Source: a virus
Strand: one strand, 5' to 3'
DNA length: 38,419 nucleotides
IMG/VR virus record: IMGVR_UViG_3300004457_000063
Location: 1-38,419 of that record
In this document: piece by piece, positions 30,739 to 38,271 of the stretch
Position numbering within the stretch: position 1 is the stretch's first letter
Layout of the letters: every line of letters starts with the position of its first letter
The notes under the pieces: generated by a model
The model's database searches: none
Told to the model about the DNA's origin: nothing
The model's input: the letters and a program-made list of their open reading frames with translations, nothing else
Made by a program: the position numbers and the translations under genes

Positions 30739-31254
30739 TTAGCCCTCCAAATTGGTTTTCACAAAGAAGGTTTCTTCCACCTCCACTTCAAGTCCAGCCT
30801 TTTGAATGAGCTTAACCACCTTCTGGTCGGTGCGGGCGGCAAGTAGTGCCCTCTTGTCTACCTCTACTTTTGTGCGAAGGAATTCAGTAGCTTTAAGTCG
30901 CTTAATGCGCTCTACCACATTGTCCCAAGTAATATCCTTTACAGCAATTTTTAGCGATGGAGTGCCCTTGCGGAAGCCAAGCGAGCCGAATGCAAACGCA
31001 AGCGATCGTGTGGAAGTAAACATCGTGTCGTTCTGTTCGGCAAACTTCTGAAGCTTATCAAAGCTGTCGCTCATTTCCACTTCAAGCGCCTCCATTGTGT
31101 CGGCATACTTCTCGTTAATCTTGGCTATTTCGAGTGCCTTTTTTTGCTTCAGCGTTGTTAAGTCAGCCTCAGCACGTGCATAATCTTCCAGAATGCGCTC
31201 TGCATCGCTGCGGGTGTAGGTGGTAGTATCTACCGTGGTTTTTGTTCTTGACAT
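30739..31254 (-). CDS. gam: Gam-like host-nuclease inhibitor
   Basis: 171 aa from the ATG at 31254 (MSRTKTTVDTTTYTRSDAER); the 23 extra codons of the open frame above it lie in the neighbouring small gene and are unlikely. Two long helices (residues of about 20-80, EADLTTLKQKKALEIAKINE and onward) followed by a beta-rich part with FAFGSLGFRKGTPSLKIAVK, the Mu Gam pattern. It binds double-strand DNA ends and protects phage DNA from exonuclease. Next to GemA, as in Mu-like phages. Confidence 0.85.
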   Translation of the reverse strand: MSRTKTTVDTTTYTRSDAERILEDYARAEADLTTLKQKKALEIAKINEKYADTMEALEVEMSDSFDKLQKFAEQNDTMFTSTRSLAFAFGSLGFRKGTPSLKIAVKDITWDNVVERIKRLKATEFLRTKVEVDKRALLAARTDQKVVKLIQKAGLEVEVEETFFVKTNLEG

Positions 31255-31312
31255 AAATTGATTGTTTAAAGTTTTTGACAAATGGTCACGAATACGTAAT
31301 ACATAAAGCAGT

Positions 31313-31465
31313 TTAACCCCCATATTGCTGCCCCGAATATTTTCTATAAATGGATAGTCGGAAACACAGCACTATAATTTGAAATGAACGATTACCATAC
31401 TGTTTGCTAAATCCTGCCCCAACCGCTACGGCTTGAACAATTTCGATTACAATTCCTATTTTCAT
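31313..31465 (-). CDS. 50-aa peptide gene headed by a dyad site
   Basis: 51 codons from ATG at 31465 (MKIGIVIEIVQAVAVGAGFS) to TAA at 31313. The start is 3 nt after a perfect operator dyad. It fills the gap between GemA and Gam. Hydrophobic N-terminus (residues 3-20) and a basic C-terminus (RLSIYRKYSGQQYGG). It may be a small membrane peptide. No family recognised; codon pattern looks coding. Confidence 0.45.
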   Translation of the reverse strand: MKIGIVIEIVQAVAVGAGFSKQYGNRSFQIIVLCFRLSIYRKYSGQQYGG

Positions 31466-31468
31466 TTT

Positions 31469-31485
31469 TGTACCGTTCGGTTTTT
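31469..31485 (-). promoter_or_regulatory. dyad operator site 3 nt upstream of the 50-aa gene
   Basis: TGTACCGTTCGGTTTTT at 31469-31485 (core 31472-31481), same orientation as the other early sites. Only TTT separates it from the ATG at 31465. It overlaps the stop of GemA. Confidence 0.6.
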
Positions 31486-31903
31486 ATATCTTGTTTAAAT
31501 AGTCCTTATACATTGCTTCGAACTGACTTACCAGGCGAGGCAGCTCTTCGTAAGTGTACTCGTCGAGTCTCTTTTTCAGATAGCCGTATTTTTTGCACCA
31601 GCCGTTTACCTGTTCCATTTTTATTTTTCCCTCCTCGGTTTTCCATCCCATTTCGTGCCCCATGCTTATAATCTTCTTGCGCATCACGTCGCACTTTTCG
31701 GCATTGGGGTCTTTCTTTTCCATCTGCTTCAATGCGGCTATCAGCGTGCGGGCCTCCTCCATGCTCATGTCGCTGCAACTGTTGGAGCGACCGTTGGTGT
31801 AGTTGGCAATTATTTCCGTTTTGTGATCCTTCAGCTGTGGGTTCTTTCCTATCAGCACATTGATAATCCGGATCTGTGGTTGAGTAATGCAGTTGTATGG
31901 CAT
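31484..31903 (-). CDS. gemA: GemA-like / DUF1018 regulatory protein
   Basis: 139 aa. Conserved GemA/DUF1018 blocks: MSMEEARTLIAALKQMEKKD, MRKKIISMGHEMGWKTEEGK, VNGWCKKYGYLKKRLDEYTY and EELPRLVSQFEAMYKDYL. In Mu, GemA modulates host gene expression and DNA supercoiling. The start ATG at 31903 lies 3 nt after a degenerate dyad. Confidence 0.8.
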   Translation of the reverse strand: MPYNCITQPQIRIINVLIGKNPQLKDHKTEIIANYTNGRSNSCSDMSMEEARTLIAALKQMEKKDPNAEKCDVMRKKIISMGHEMGWKTEEGKIKMEQVNGWCKKYGYLKKRLDEYTYEELPRLVSQFEAMYKDYLNKI

Positions 31904-31906
31904 AAT

Positions 31907-31921
31907 TGTACCTTTCGCTTT
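31907..31921 (-). promoter_or_regulatory. degenerate dyad upstream of gemA
   Basis: TGTACCTTTCGCTTTTT at 31907-31923, two changes from the core (ACCGTTCGGT), 3 nt upstream of the GemA start and in the same orientation. Position equals that of the perfect sites. Confidence 0.45.
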
Positions 31922-32377
31922 TTATCTTTTATAACAATCAAACATTTCGTCGATCTTCTGCCAGCGATTTTCTTCGCTTACCGACTTTTGCGGAAACGTA
32001 TTCATAAAACTGGTTTCGATTCCGTCTTCAATTTTATTTACATGGTCACGTTTCAGCACGCCGTGCCCCATTTCATGCCATACCAATTCCTCACGGCACG
32101 TTTTATAAAGCCACTTGGTTGTATCTAGATAAATGGCGTGTTCTGCTGATTTATAAATTCCGTTAATACCTCGTTGAGGATCGCCAATTGAATCGGTAAG
32201 TATTATTTTCAACCCTTTAAGTTTTATCTTGATACCGTGCTTTTCTCCTTGTTCTACAAAGAAGCGGGCATGTCCCCTTACCTCTTCCGGATAGCTGGCC
32301 AGCGTTTCCTCGTTACGTTCTTTCCTGCTTTTGCACGAAAGGGCCAGTAGGCATATAATCAAAAGTGTTGCTTTCAT
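31922..32377 (-). CDS. lipoprotein metallopeptidase, metzincin-like
   Basis: 151 aa. Signal peptide with lipobox LALSCKS (Cys15), so it would be anchored in a membrane on the periplasmic or cell surface side. A zinc motif lies at residues 101-112, HEMGHGVLKRDH, similar to the snapalysin type HExxHxxGxxDH, and SFMNT (123-127) is a candidate Met-turn. It lies in the early operon between GemA and the helicase-region genes, an unusual place. Start 4 nt after a dyad site. A role in altering the cell surface against competing phages is speculation. Confidence 0.75.
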   Translation of the reverse strand: MKATLLIICLLALSCKSRKERNEETLASYPEEVRGHARFFVEQGEKHGIKIKLKGLKIILTDSIGDPQRGINGIYKSAEHAIYLDTTKWLYKTCREELVWHEMGHGVLKRDHVNKIEDGIETSFMNTFPQKSVSEENRWQKIDEMFDCYKR

Positions 32378-32483
32378 AAAATGTGCCGTTCGGTTTTTCT
32401 GTATTTACTATTACTCTTCCTTGCTCTTGCACCAGTTCGTCTATTTCGCTTTCTGGTGGCTCGTTTTCGTTACTTGTATTCAT
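32313..32483 (-). CDS. 56-aa acidic peptide overlapping two genes
   Basis: 57 codons from ATG at 32483 (MNTSNENEPPESEIDELVQE) to TAA 32313. It starts in the stop region of the upstream gene (overlap 14 nt) and continues 65 nt into the metallopeptidase gene in another frame. It contains a dyad site that encodes KPNGT. The acidic, polar sequence and coupling suggest a real small gene, but alternative-frame overlap makes it uncertain. Confidence 0.35.
   Translation of the reverse strand: MNTSNENEPPESEIDELVQEQGRVIVNTEKPNGTFYESNTFDYMPTGPFVQKQERT
32382..32398 (-). promoter_or_regulatory. dyad site 4 nt upstream of the metallopeptidase gene
   Basis: TGTGCCGTTCGGTTTTT at 32382-32398, one change from the perfect core, 4 nt upstream of the ATG at 32377 and in the same orientation. 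Confidence 0.55.
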
Positions 32484-32892
32484 TTTCCCACATTCGTTTT
32501 TTAAGGTAATTCTCTGGGTCTGCTTTGCTCTTCCAGGTGTTTGCGCTCAGGTGTTTTTCATATTTCCACAACCCGAAGTAGGCTTTGGCTTTGTCGGCTT
32601 CGATAAGCTTTCCCCAAATCTTCTCACAGCGCTTTTTATTTATCCGCTGGTTGTATTTGTCGAAAAACATGTCGAAGGTTATCTCCACGCTGCTTTCCAC
32701 CACCTGAAAATCGGGGAAGTTGTTTTTCACCTGGTCGTTGTAGTCAATCCGCACCCGGCTCCATAGCCAGTCGATCTGTGTCGCATTCAGCTCCGACTTC
32801 TGCAAGTCCACCAGTATCAGCTTCAGCTCCGATCCGTACACCAGGGTTATTTCTCCCTGCATTTTCGGGTGTGTCAGTATCAGTTTTTTCAT
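32470..32892 (-). CDS. early replication-region protein (140 aa)
   Basis: 140 aa. Starts MKKLILTHPKMQGEITLVYG, has a basic strand-helix core (INKKRCEKIWGKLIEADKAK AYF) and ends KSADPENYLKKRMWENEYK-like, a pattern I associate with uncharacterised replication-region proteins in Bacteroidota phages. It overlaps the preceding ATPase gene by 149 nt (32744-32892), an unusually long overlap. Confidence 0.6.
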   Translation of the reverse strand: MKKLILTHPKMQGEITLVYGSELKLILVDLQKSELNATQIDWLWSRVRIDYNDQVKNNFPDFQVVESSVEITFDMFFDKYNQRINKKRCEKIWGKLIEADKAKAYFGLWKYEKHLSANTWKSKADPENYLKKRMWENEYK

Positions 32893-33598
32893 TTTTCTGT
32901 TTTGTATTTTTCTTAGTTTTACTTATCTCCATTTTCTTTTCGTAGTCCTTGCCCCAGTATTTTCGTGCTCCCTCTTCCCAGATGAGGAAAGGCTTATTTC
33001 CACCAAGGCGACCCCTGATAAAGGCGATGTAACCCTCTACCCGCACTTTTATAGTAGCGTCGTACTCAATTTTCTTTGCTACTTTTCCGTCGGGGCTTTT
33101 GCCTTCTGAGTGCGAAATGAAAATGAAGGTTTTGCGGTGGCCGAATTGTTCTTTTAAAATCTGGTATTGCTTTATCGACCAACCTGTGTATTGAATGGAG
33201 TCGATTACAATAAATTGTTCGCTCTTTTGTTTCCGCAGGCGGGTAACCAGTTGGCTGAATCCCATGGTGTGGTCGGCAAAACGAATGTTTGCGTCTGGCA
33301 ATCCAGCAAGGTGGCGTATGGCGGTTGCTTGCATACTTGCCTCGTGCCCCTCCTCAAAGCTTATGTAGAGTATTGGCCCAAAGGGCATGAGGGCCTTAAG
33401 CAATTCCAGTATAGCATTGGTTTTGCCGTTTCCAGAAGCACCATATATTATCAGTATAAAATTCCGGGTAAGCTTGCCGAAGCTTGCCAGTATCTTATCT
33501 GGCAGCCCTTCCAGAAAGGTGAATTTCTTCGCCAAAAGCTGAGATAAAGACAATACTTTAGCCTTACCACTTTTTGTGGTTTGTTCTGATTCTGACAT
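32744..33598 (-). CDS. RecA/DnaB-like ATPase
   Basis: 284 aa. Walker A GASGNGKT at residues 53-60, a Walker B-like FIVIDSIQ at about 129-135 and an ISFEEGHEASMQATAI segment in between place it in the RecA/DnaB-like ATPase fold (phage AAA-type). The last 50 residues (TKKNTKQKNEKTDTDTPENA onward) are a low-complexity polar tail that overlaps the next gene. Role in replication or transposition intermediates is likely; no helicase domain is seen besides the core. Confidence 0.75.
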   Translation of the reverse strand: MSESEQTTKSGKAKVLSLSQLLAKKFTFLEGLPDKILASFGKLTRNFILIIYGASGNGKTNAILELLKALMPFGPILYISFEEGHEASMQATAIRHLAGLPDANIRFADHTMGFSQLVTRLRKQKSEQFIVIDSIQYTGWSIKQYQILKEQFGHRKTFIFISHSEGKSPDGKVAKKIEYDATIKVRVEGYIAFIRGRLGGNKPFLIWEEGARKYWGKDYEKKMEISKTKKNTKQKNEKTDTDTPENAGRNNPGVRIGAEADTGGLAEVGAECDTDRLAMEPGAD

Positions 33599-33622
33599 GT
33601 TTACTTTGTTTTTGTGGGTGGT

Positions 33623-34069
33623 TTATGCCCTGTTTTCTGGTAATGAGAGGGTTTCGTTGGCGGCTTCTTTGGCTACCTGGTGCACCATTTCCTTATAACT
33701 TTCCTCCATCACCGCCCGTGATGGGTATACCTCCGAAGCTAGCCAGCAGCCATCGTGTGTGGTAAGATAAATGGTAAGTCTGCGTGTAGTCATCCATTGT
33801 TGTTGTGCTCGGCTTGGATCTTTTATAGTAAGGGCAAAGTCGGTGCGTAGTAATTCCTGATCACGTAGCGACCACTGGTTTTTCCACCAGTTCCAGAAAA
33901 TCCGGCTTCCTTCCAATACATGGGCTTGCGTTTTTAGGTACTCATATAAGTACTCCAAACCCTGCTCATATTGAAAGAAACAAAACCGTTCCTCGTCCCA
34001 TCCGAGCAATTGCAGAATATCGGCCTTTACAGCCTTCGCATGTTCTTTCTGTTGTTCTATCTGTGTCAT
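33623..34069 (-). CDS. early hypothetical protein (148 aa)
   Basis: 148 aa, helical with several Trp (FWNWWKNQWSLRDQELLRTD) and a strand YLTTHDGCWLASEVYPSRAV. Length and place between B and the ATPase recall small replication-associated proteins, but no family is recognised. ATG at 34069 starts 48 nt after the B stop. Confidence 0.55.
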   Translation of the reverse strand: MTQIEQQKEHAKAVKADILQLLGWDEERFCFFQYEQGLEYLYEYLKTQAHVLEGSRIFWNWWKNQWSLRDQELLRTDFALTIKDPSRAQQQWMTTRRLTIYLTTHDGCWLASEVYPSRAVMEESYKEMVHQVAKEAANETLSLPENRA

Positions 34070-34117
34070 AAAAGATCGTTTGTTTTGAGCGCAATTGAGC
34101 GTTTATTTAGCGTACTG

Positions 34118-35008
34118 TTATGCCCCTTCGATTGAGGGTGCAAAGCTTCTTTGTTTCCCAGCCTTTTTAATCGACTTTTCCTTGTGCACTGCTCGCTCTA
34201 CTCTGCGCAGGTCACCTTCGCACTCATTATATATATAGGTGTGCTTTTCCATGTCGGTGATTCCGTTCAGTGAACAGATGGCTGCAACCTCTTCCTGCTT
34301 CAGTCCGGGCAGGCTTACAAATCGGCGACCAAGGCGGCTGTATATTTCAGAGTAACCTTTCTTGTTCAGCTTGCGCCCTTTCTGAATCCGCTTGGCCAAG
34401 TAATCTGTGGCAATCATGATAAGGCCACATTTATCTGATAGTTGGTTGTAAAGGGTAATGAAGAAATACATAACTCCATCGCTCAGTTTGTCGGCCTCGT
34501 CCAGAATAATAAGTGGAGCGTCCTGTTTTATTATCGTTTCGATAATCATGTCCATACGATCGGTAATGGAGCCGCTGGCATCCTTGCCCATCTTGTCCAG
34601 AATGGTACCAAGGAAATCCTTTTTACTCCAGTACTCTGCACATTGGATGTGGTACACATTTTTGTGATTGCGGGCATACCAGGTACTTGCGGCAGTTTTA
34701 CCAGATCCGGCAGGGCTGCAAATTCCGTAGGTGGTACCATAAAGCTTGGCATTGTCGAATAAGGCAACAAGGGTATTGAAATCCTGCGTTTGCACAATTT
34801 GCCAGGCTTCCTTGTTTTGGTTGTATCCTACCTGCTTGGCTACCTTGCGCCACATGTCGTCGCTTATGGATTCCCAAGTACCACGCTTCATGTTTATTAC
34901 TGTGCCTTCGCTAACATCAAGCATTTTTGAGGCTTTAGCCTGGCTATCTGCCGCCTCAATAAAGCGGTTTAGCAGGGTTACAATTCCTGTTTTTTGATTA
35001 TCGGTCAT
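34118..35008 (-). CDS. Mu B-like transposition ATPase
   Basis: 296 aa AAA+ ATPase. An N-terminal helix-turn-helix (residues of about 15-60, AKASKMLDVSEGTVINMKRG) is followed by a Walker A at 98-106 (SPAGSGKTA), a Walker B at 166-172 (LIILDEA) and arginine-finger-like YSRLGRRF. Like MuB it binds target DNA with ATP and delivers it to the transpososome. It sits directly downstream of A in the operon, as in Mu. Confidence 0.9.
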   Translation of the reverse strand: MTDNQKTGIVTLLNRFIEAADSQAKASKMLDVSEGTVINMKRGTWESISDDMWRKVAKQVGYNQNKEAWQIVQTQDFNTLVALFDNAKLYGTTYGICSPAGSGKTAASTWYARNHKNVYHIQCAEYWSKKDFLGTILDKMGKDASGSITDRMDMIIETIIKQDAPLIILDEADKLSDGVMYFFITLYNQLSDKCGLIMIATDYLAKRIQKGRKLNKKGYSEIYSRLGRRFVSLPGLKQEEVAAICSLNGITDMEKHTYIYNECEGDLRRVERAVHKEKSIKKAGKQRSFAPSIEGA

Positions 35009-35020
35009 GGTTGTAAAAGT

Positions 35021-35174
35021 TTATGGTAGTTGAACAATAACTAATAGTGTTTTATCTTCTTTCATTGAGGGGCTTTGGAATATGATTTCTAATCGTTTTT
35101 CGAGCTTTCCAAAAATTTCAACTTGGCCCTGCCAGAGCAAGAGCGATGCGTATTTGGTTGAAAAGGTTTTTCAT
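35021..35174 (-). CDS. small ORF between A and B, possibly frameshifted
   Basis: ATG 35174-35172 overlaps the A stop (ATGA) and encodes MKNLFNQIRIALALAGPS before a TGA. The +1 frame from there continues to TAA at 35021 (VEIFGKLEKRLEIIFQSPSM KEDKTLLVIVQLP). The ATGA overlap and the coding look of the second part suggest one small gene of about 50 residues with a frame change near the TGA, or two unrelated frames. Confidence 0.35.
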
Positions 35175-37156
35175 ATCTGATCAAATAAGTTGTAGTCGTC
35201 GTGTTGTTTGTTGGTTGGTACCAGTATTTTCATTTCAGCAGCCTGTTTCAGTTCTTTACTCACAGCACCTGATAATAGCACGGCATCTGCATCAATAGTA
35301 TGTTGTGAGAGTGCCTTTTTACGCTTGTCCGATTTAGCGCCGACTCCGGCCACTATATCACGTTTCTCCTTCAGAATTTCGTTTAGTGCTGTGCGACTTC
35401 CTACAGTAGCATCTGCTACAGCACGAGGTTGAACTTTAGCGTCGCGGGCAATAATCCGAAGGTTTTCAAAGTCCGTCAGTAATACCCGGCTCATATCATG
35501 CGGATCGTAAAGCACCGATACCGTTTTGCCTATGTGCCCAAGGTCGTATTGTTCCAGGTCAAAGGAGTACTTCACCCCATTTATGGTTGGTTCTACACCA
35601 CGGTTGGTAATCTGAATGCCTTGCCCTCTATAGTTGTGCTCTATGCCGAATTTGAATAAGAACATAGAATCGTCAATAGGACGTTTTTTATCGGCTGGCA
35701 ATTTAGCCCAGGCATCAAGCCATACCTGTTGTTTTGTTTTGCCAGAAGCACCAGGTGTATGCCGTAAGCGGTAAAATATCTGTTCAATTTGCTGGGTGGC
35801 TTCCTCTCCAATCTGCGGGAATTCTTTCATCCGGTTTGTATCCTTCAATAAATCAACATTGATTCCACGTGTTTTTGCAAGCGTGTTATTTCCAGTGTAG
35901 TTAATAGATCCAACCTTTATGCTGTTTTTCCATAACGATGATCCAAAGAATTGCTCAATATATCCCCGGTGCTTATTGCCACGTGCAGGAGGAATAAATA
36001 TTCCAATACTTTCATACCATGTTTGTAAAGATTCAATTGCCCATCTGTCAGACTTAAGCTCAACTGGTAAGTGCCAGCCATCAGTAAGGCTGCGAATATG
36101 ATACATGGCATTCAAGTACGCAGCCTTTATTGTGTCTACTGTTACAGCATTCAACGAGTAGGCATATCCCAACACGTAGTCGTTGTAGGAATCTATCACT
36201 ACAATGGCTTTGTACTTGTGATAGTAGCGCCCCTCTTTTACCGTAATGTCCATGTCTTGGAATAATAAGTCCAAGTGGTTGTCGTCGTGTTCGACCAGAG
36301 CCAGCGGAAAGGAAGGCCGCATACCTTTTACCTGCTTAATGTATTTTTCATTAAAGGCATCTGCACCATTGCGTTCTCCGGTAATTTCAGCATCTTTTTC
36401 CCTACGCCACACACCCACAGCAGCGGCTGTAATTTCTTTATGGTTGTTAAGGCGAGCCCACTCATTATAGGTATTAGCTATGTACACATCGTTGTACTGG
36501 TTTGGGTGTGCTATCATTTCCACCAGCAAATCCTCTCCAATATCCTTTACCTTTGCAGCCTTTTTATTTCCAAATTGTGGATCCACCAGGCACCCGTAGC
36601 CCTTTTCCTTGTATTCCTTCATGCGAGCCATAAGGCGTCGGGTGCTGGTAGGCAGGTCTATGTAATCACGAGGGTTTTTAGCCTTGTTTACCTGAGTTTC
36701 CTTTATCAGCTCACACACATTTATCCAGAATTGATCTATTGTGAGGCTGAGCATCTTTTTCAAAGCTGGCTTATCCACCATAGCCGTTTGCAGCATATTG
36801 AGCCAGCTGGCAGCAAGCGAGTACTTGCGTACATGTAAATCCGAAAGGTTTTTATTTTCTCCATATTTAAAGGAGAGGTAAAACTGTTCGGCCTTATCGT
36901 CCCACAGCACCATGTTTTTAATAGGTTGGCGGGCAAAGTAATTGTAAGGGTCGCCAAACTTGGCCTTTATCAGCTCCTTATAGTTTACTTTAAGCTTTTC
37001 GTATTCGATAAGAACCTTGCGGGCATCCTCCGGATCCTGAATAAAGCCCCAAGATTTACTATTTTGAAGTTTTGCATGCTTAATGGTATTCTCGCTTATG
37101 CCAGCCTCTACCAGTTCAGGGTACTCTATACATAGTATGTCATTAATAATCTTCAT
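35171..37156 (-). CDS. Mu-like transposase A
   Basis: 661 aa DDE transposase of the MuA/rve type. Catalytic residues are readable as Asp296 (HDDNHLDLLFQDM), Asp370 (VELKSDRWAIES) and Glu401 (NKHRGYIEQFFGSS), with about 30 residues between the last two. An N-terminal region (1-280) with several helical, basic stretches is the likely DNA-end-binding part, and the region after residue 500 is the C-terminal barrel and B-interaction part. It cuts and joins the phage ends to the host DNA during integration and replicative transposition, binding the L and R sites. It overlaps the preceding gene by 4 nt. It is the main evidence that the element is Mu-like. Confidence 0.95.
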   Translation of the reverse strand: MKIINDILCIEYPELVEAGISENTIKHAKLQNSKSWGFIQDPEDARKVLIEYEKLKVNYKELIKAKFGDPYNYFARQPIKNMVLWDDKAEQFYLSFKYGENKNLSDLHVRKYSLAASWLNMLQTAMVDKPALKKMLSLTIDQFWINVCELIKETQVNKAKNPRDYIDLPTSTRRLMARMKEYKEKGYGCLVDPQFGNKKAAKVKDIGEDLLVEMIAHPNQYNDVYIANTYNEWARLNNHKEITAAAVGVWRREKDAEITGERNGADAFNEKYIKQVKGMRPSFPLALVEHDDNHLDLLFQDMDITVKEGRYYHKYKAIVVIDSYNDYVLGYAYSLNAVTVDTIKAAYLNAMYHIRSLTDGWHLPVELKSDRWAIESLQTWYESIGIFIPPARGNKHRGYIEQFFGSSLWKNSIKVGSINYTGNNTLAKTRGINVDLLKDTNRMKEFPQIGEEATQQIEQIFYRLRHTPGASGKTKQQVWLDAWAKLPADKKRPIDDSMFLFKFGIEHNYRGQGIQITNRGVEPTINGVKYSFDLEQYDLGHIGKTVSVLYDPHDMSRVLLTDFENLRIIARDAKVQPRAVADATVGSRTALNEILKEKRDIVAGVGAKSDKRKKALSQHTIDADAVLLSGAVSKELKQAAEMKILVPTNKQHDDYNLFDQI

Positions 37157-37344
37157 ATTAAGCTATAGGCTAACTCTTGAAACTTGCTTGTTACAATCAT
37201 TTGGGCTTGCTCAGGTGTGGGCGTAAAAGAAGTTTTAGAAACCGTTTTTTCACCATTAGAAGACTTGATCCAACTGATCCGAACAAAGTATGCCCCCTCA
37301 GCATAGTATCGGATAAAATCGCTTATTATATTGCTTTTACTCAT
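37153..37344 (-). CDS. early hypothetical protein (63 aa)
   Basis: 63 aa, mixed alpha/beta (EGAYFVRISWIKSSNGEKTV ... FTPTPEQAQMIV). It overlaps A by 4 nt (ATGA). A 44-nt gap separates it from the Ner-like gene. No family recognised. Confidence 0.6.
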   Translation of the reverse strand: MSKSNIISDFIRYYAEGAYFVRISWIKSSNGEKTVSKTSFTPTPEQAQMIVTSKFQELAYSLI

Positions 37345-37388
37345 TTTGTGCCCTCGTTTAATGTTATTGTTAGCTGATTATTAGTTGT

Positions 37389-37670
37389 TTACTTGGTAAT
37401 GTGGCCCCCTAAATCGCCCCTATTAGTATCCTTTGGGGGTCTGTATCGACGACCTTTTATGGTATGTTCTATTGGAATGCGGGCTTTGATCTCTTCAATT
37501 AATTTGGATTTTCCCTCCAAGTAGTCTGTGATTGTGCAAAGGATTTCGTCATTATCACGGTCTCCTGAGCGTATTGCTCTAACATATCGTGTTGAAACCC
37601 CCCATATATCGGCTACGATATCGGCAGTATCATCCCGTTTCTTTCCCTTATCCCTTGTGTTATGCGCCAT
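37389..37670 (-). CDS. Ner-like early DNA-binding protein
   Basis: 93 aa, basic. Residues of about 12-45 (DDTADIVADIWGVSTRYVRA IRSGDRDND) hold a helix-turn-helix with an XRE/Ner-like turn; the C-terminal region is polar and basic (HTIKGRRYRPPKDTNRGDLG). It is the first gene of the early operon and lies opposite the repressor, the place of Mu Ner, which shuts down early transcription and the repressor. ATG 4 nt after a half-dyad. Confidence 0.65.
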   Translation of the reverse strand: MAHNTRDKGKKRDDTADIVADIWGVSTRYVRAIRSGDRDNDEILCTITDYLEGKSKLIEEIKARIPIEHTIKGRRYRPPKDTNRGDLGGHITK

Positions 37671-37746
37671 TTCTTGTACCTTTATTTTTGTTCCGCTTAA
37701 CGGTACATCAAAGGAAATACAAAAAATTTGTAATCACAAGAAAAAC
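37671..37746. promoter_or_regulatory. early/repressor intergenic operator region
   Basis: 76 nt between two divergent genes. TGTACC (37675-37680), TATTTTTG (37683-37690, matches TAnnTTTG on the plus strand) and TGTTCCGCTTAACGGTACA (37689-37707) form an arrangement of half-dyads around a candidate -7 box for the repressor. A repressor or Ner-like protein bound here would cover both promoters. The early promoter on the minus strand is not obvious. Confidence 0.5.
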
Positions 37747-38211
37747 ATGGAAAAACTTCAAATATTCAGCAATAATTTAAAGTTACTACGTAAAAGATTA
37801 CGACTAAAACAAGATCAAGTCCTTGATATTAAACCTAGTACGTGGAGTAATTACGAGCAGGGGAGTTCCACTCCAGTTATAAAAGATTTGATAAGAATTT
37901 GCCAATTTTTTGGGATTTCCGAAACTCAGGTTTTGCACAACCCACACCTAATTGAAGATATTGAATCAGGGAAAATTCAGGTAAATTCCACACCTAATTC
38001 CACACCTAACTACACACCTAATCCGGAGATTTACCTGCAATTCAACGAGGAACAGGGCCTTTACATGAAGAAAAACGAGGCTGATATAGTGCTCACTCAC
38101 ATGCGAGATACAATGAAAACAAAGGATGCGCTGATAACCGCACTAGATCGAGAGAACGCAATGTTAAGGGCTCAATTGGATGAGTGTAAAAAGGCCCTAA
38201 AAGCGGGCTAA
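37747..38211 (+). CDS. XRE-family prophage repressor
   Basis: 154 aa from ATG 37747 (MEKLQIFSNNLKLLRKRLRL). Residues of about 8-62 are an XRE helix-turn-helix (KQDQVLDIKPSTWSNYEQGS STPVIKDLIRICQFFG). A linker with repeated TPN units (residues of about 80-95, about 12 bp per unit in DNA) follows, then a helix ending LDECKKALKAG. No LexA-type S24 protease domain is seen, so SOS self-cleavage is not expected. It is expressed divergently from the early operon. Confidence 0.8.
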   Translation: MEKLQIFSNNLKLLRKRLRLKQDQVLDIKPSTWSNYEQGSSTPVIKDLIRICQFFGISETQVLHNPHLIEDIESGKIQVNSTPNSTPNYTPNPEIYLQFNEEQGLYMKKNEADIVLTHMRDTMKTKDALITALDRENAMLRAQLDECKKALKAG

Positions 38212-38229
38212 AAGTGGCTTAAAAGTGGG

Positions 38230-38252
38230 CATTTTGCCAGGGCAGCAAAATG
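38230..38252. terminator. hairpin after the repressor gene
   Basis: CATTTTGC (38230-38237) and GCAAAATG (38245-38252), 7-nt loop. Followed by only a short AAATTT stretch, so a weak intrinsic terminator for the repressor transcript. Confidence 0.45.
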
Positions 38253-38271
38253 AACCCTAAATTTACCCTAA

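Noticed and set aside
32313-33598. Frameshifted fusion of the ATPase with the next gene
   Set aside because: Both frames have own starts and no slippery heptamer with stem was found in the overlap, so simple overlap is the simpler reading.
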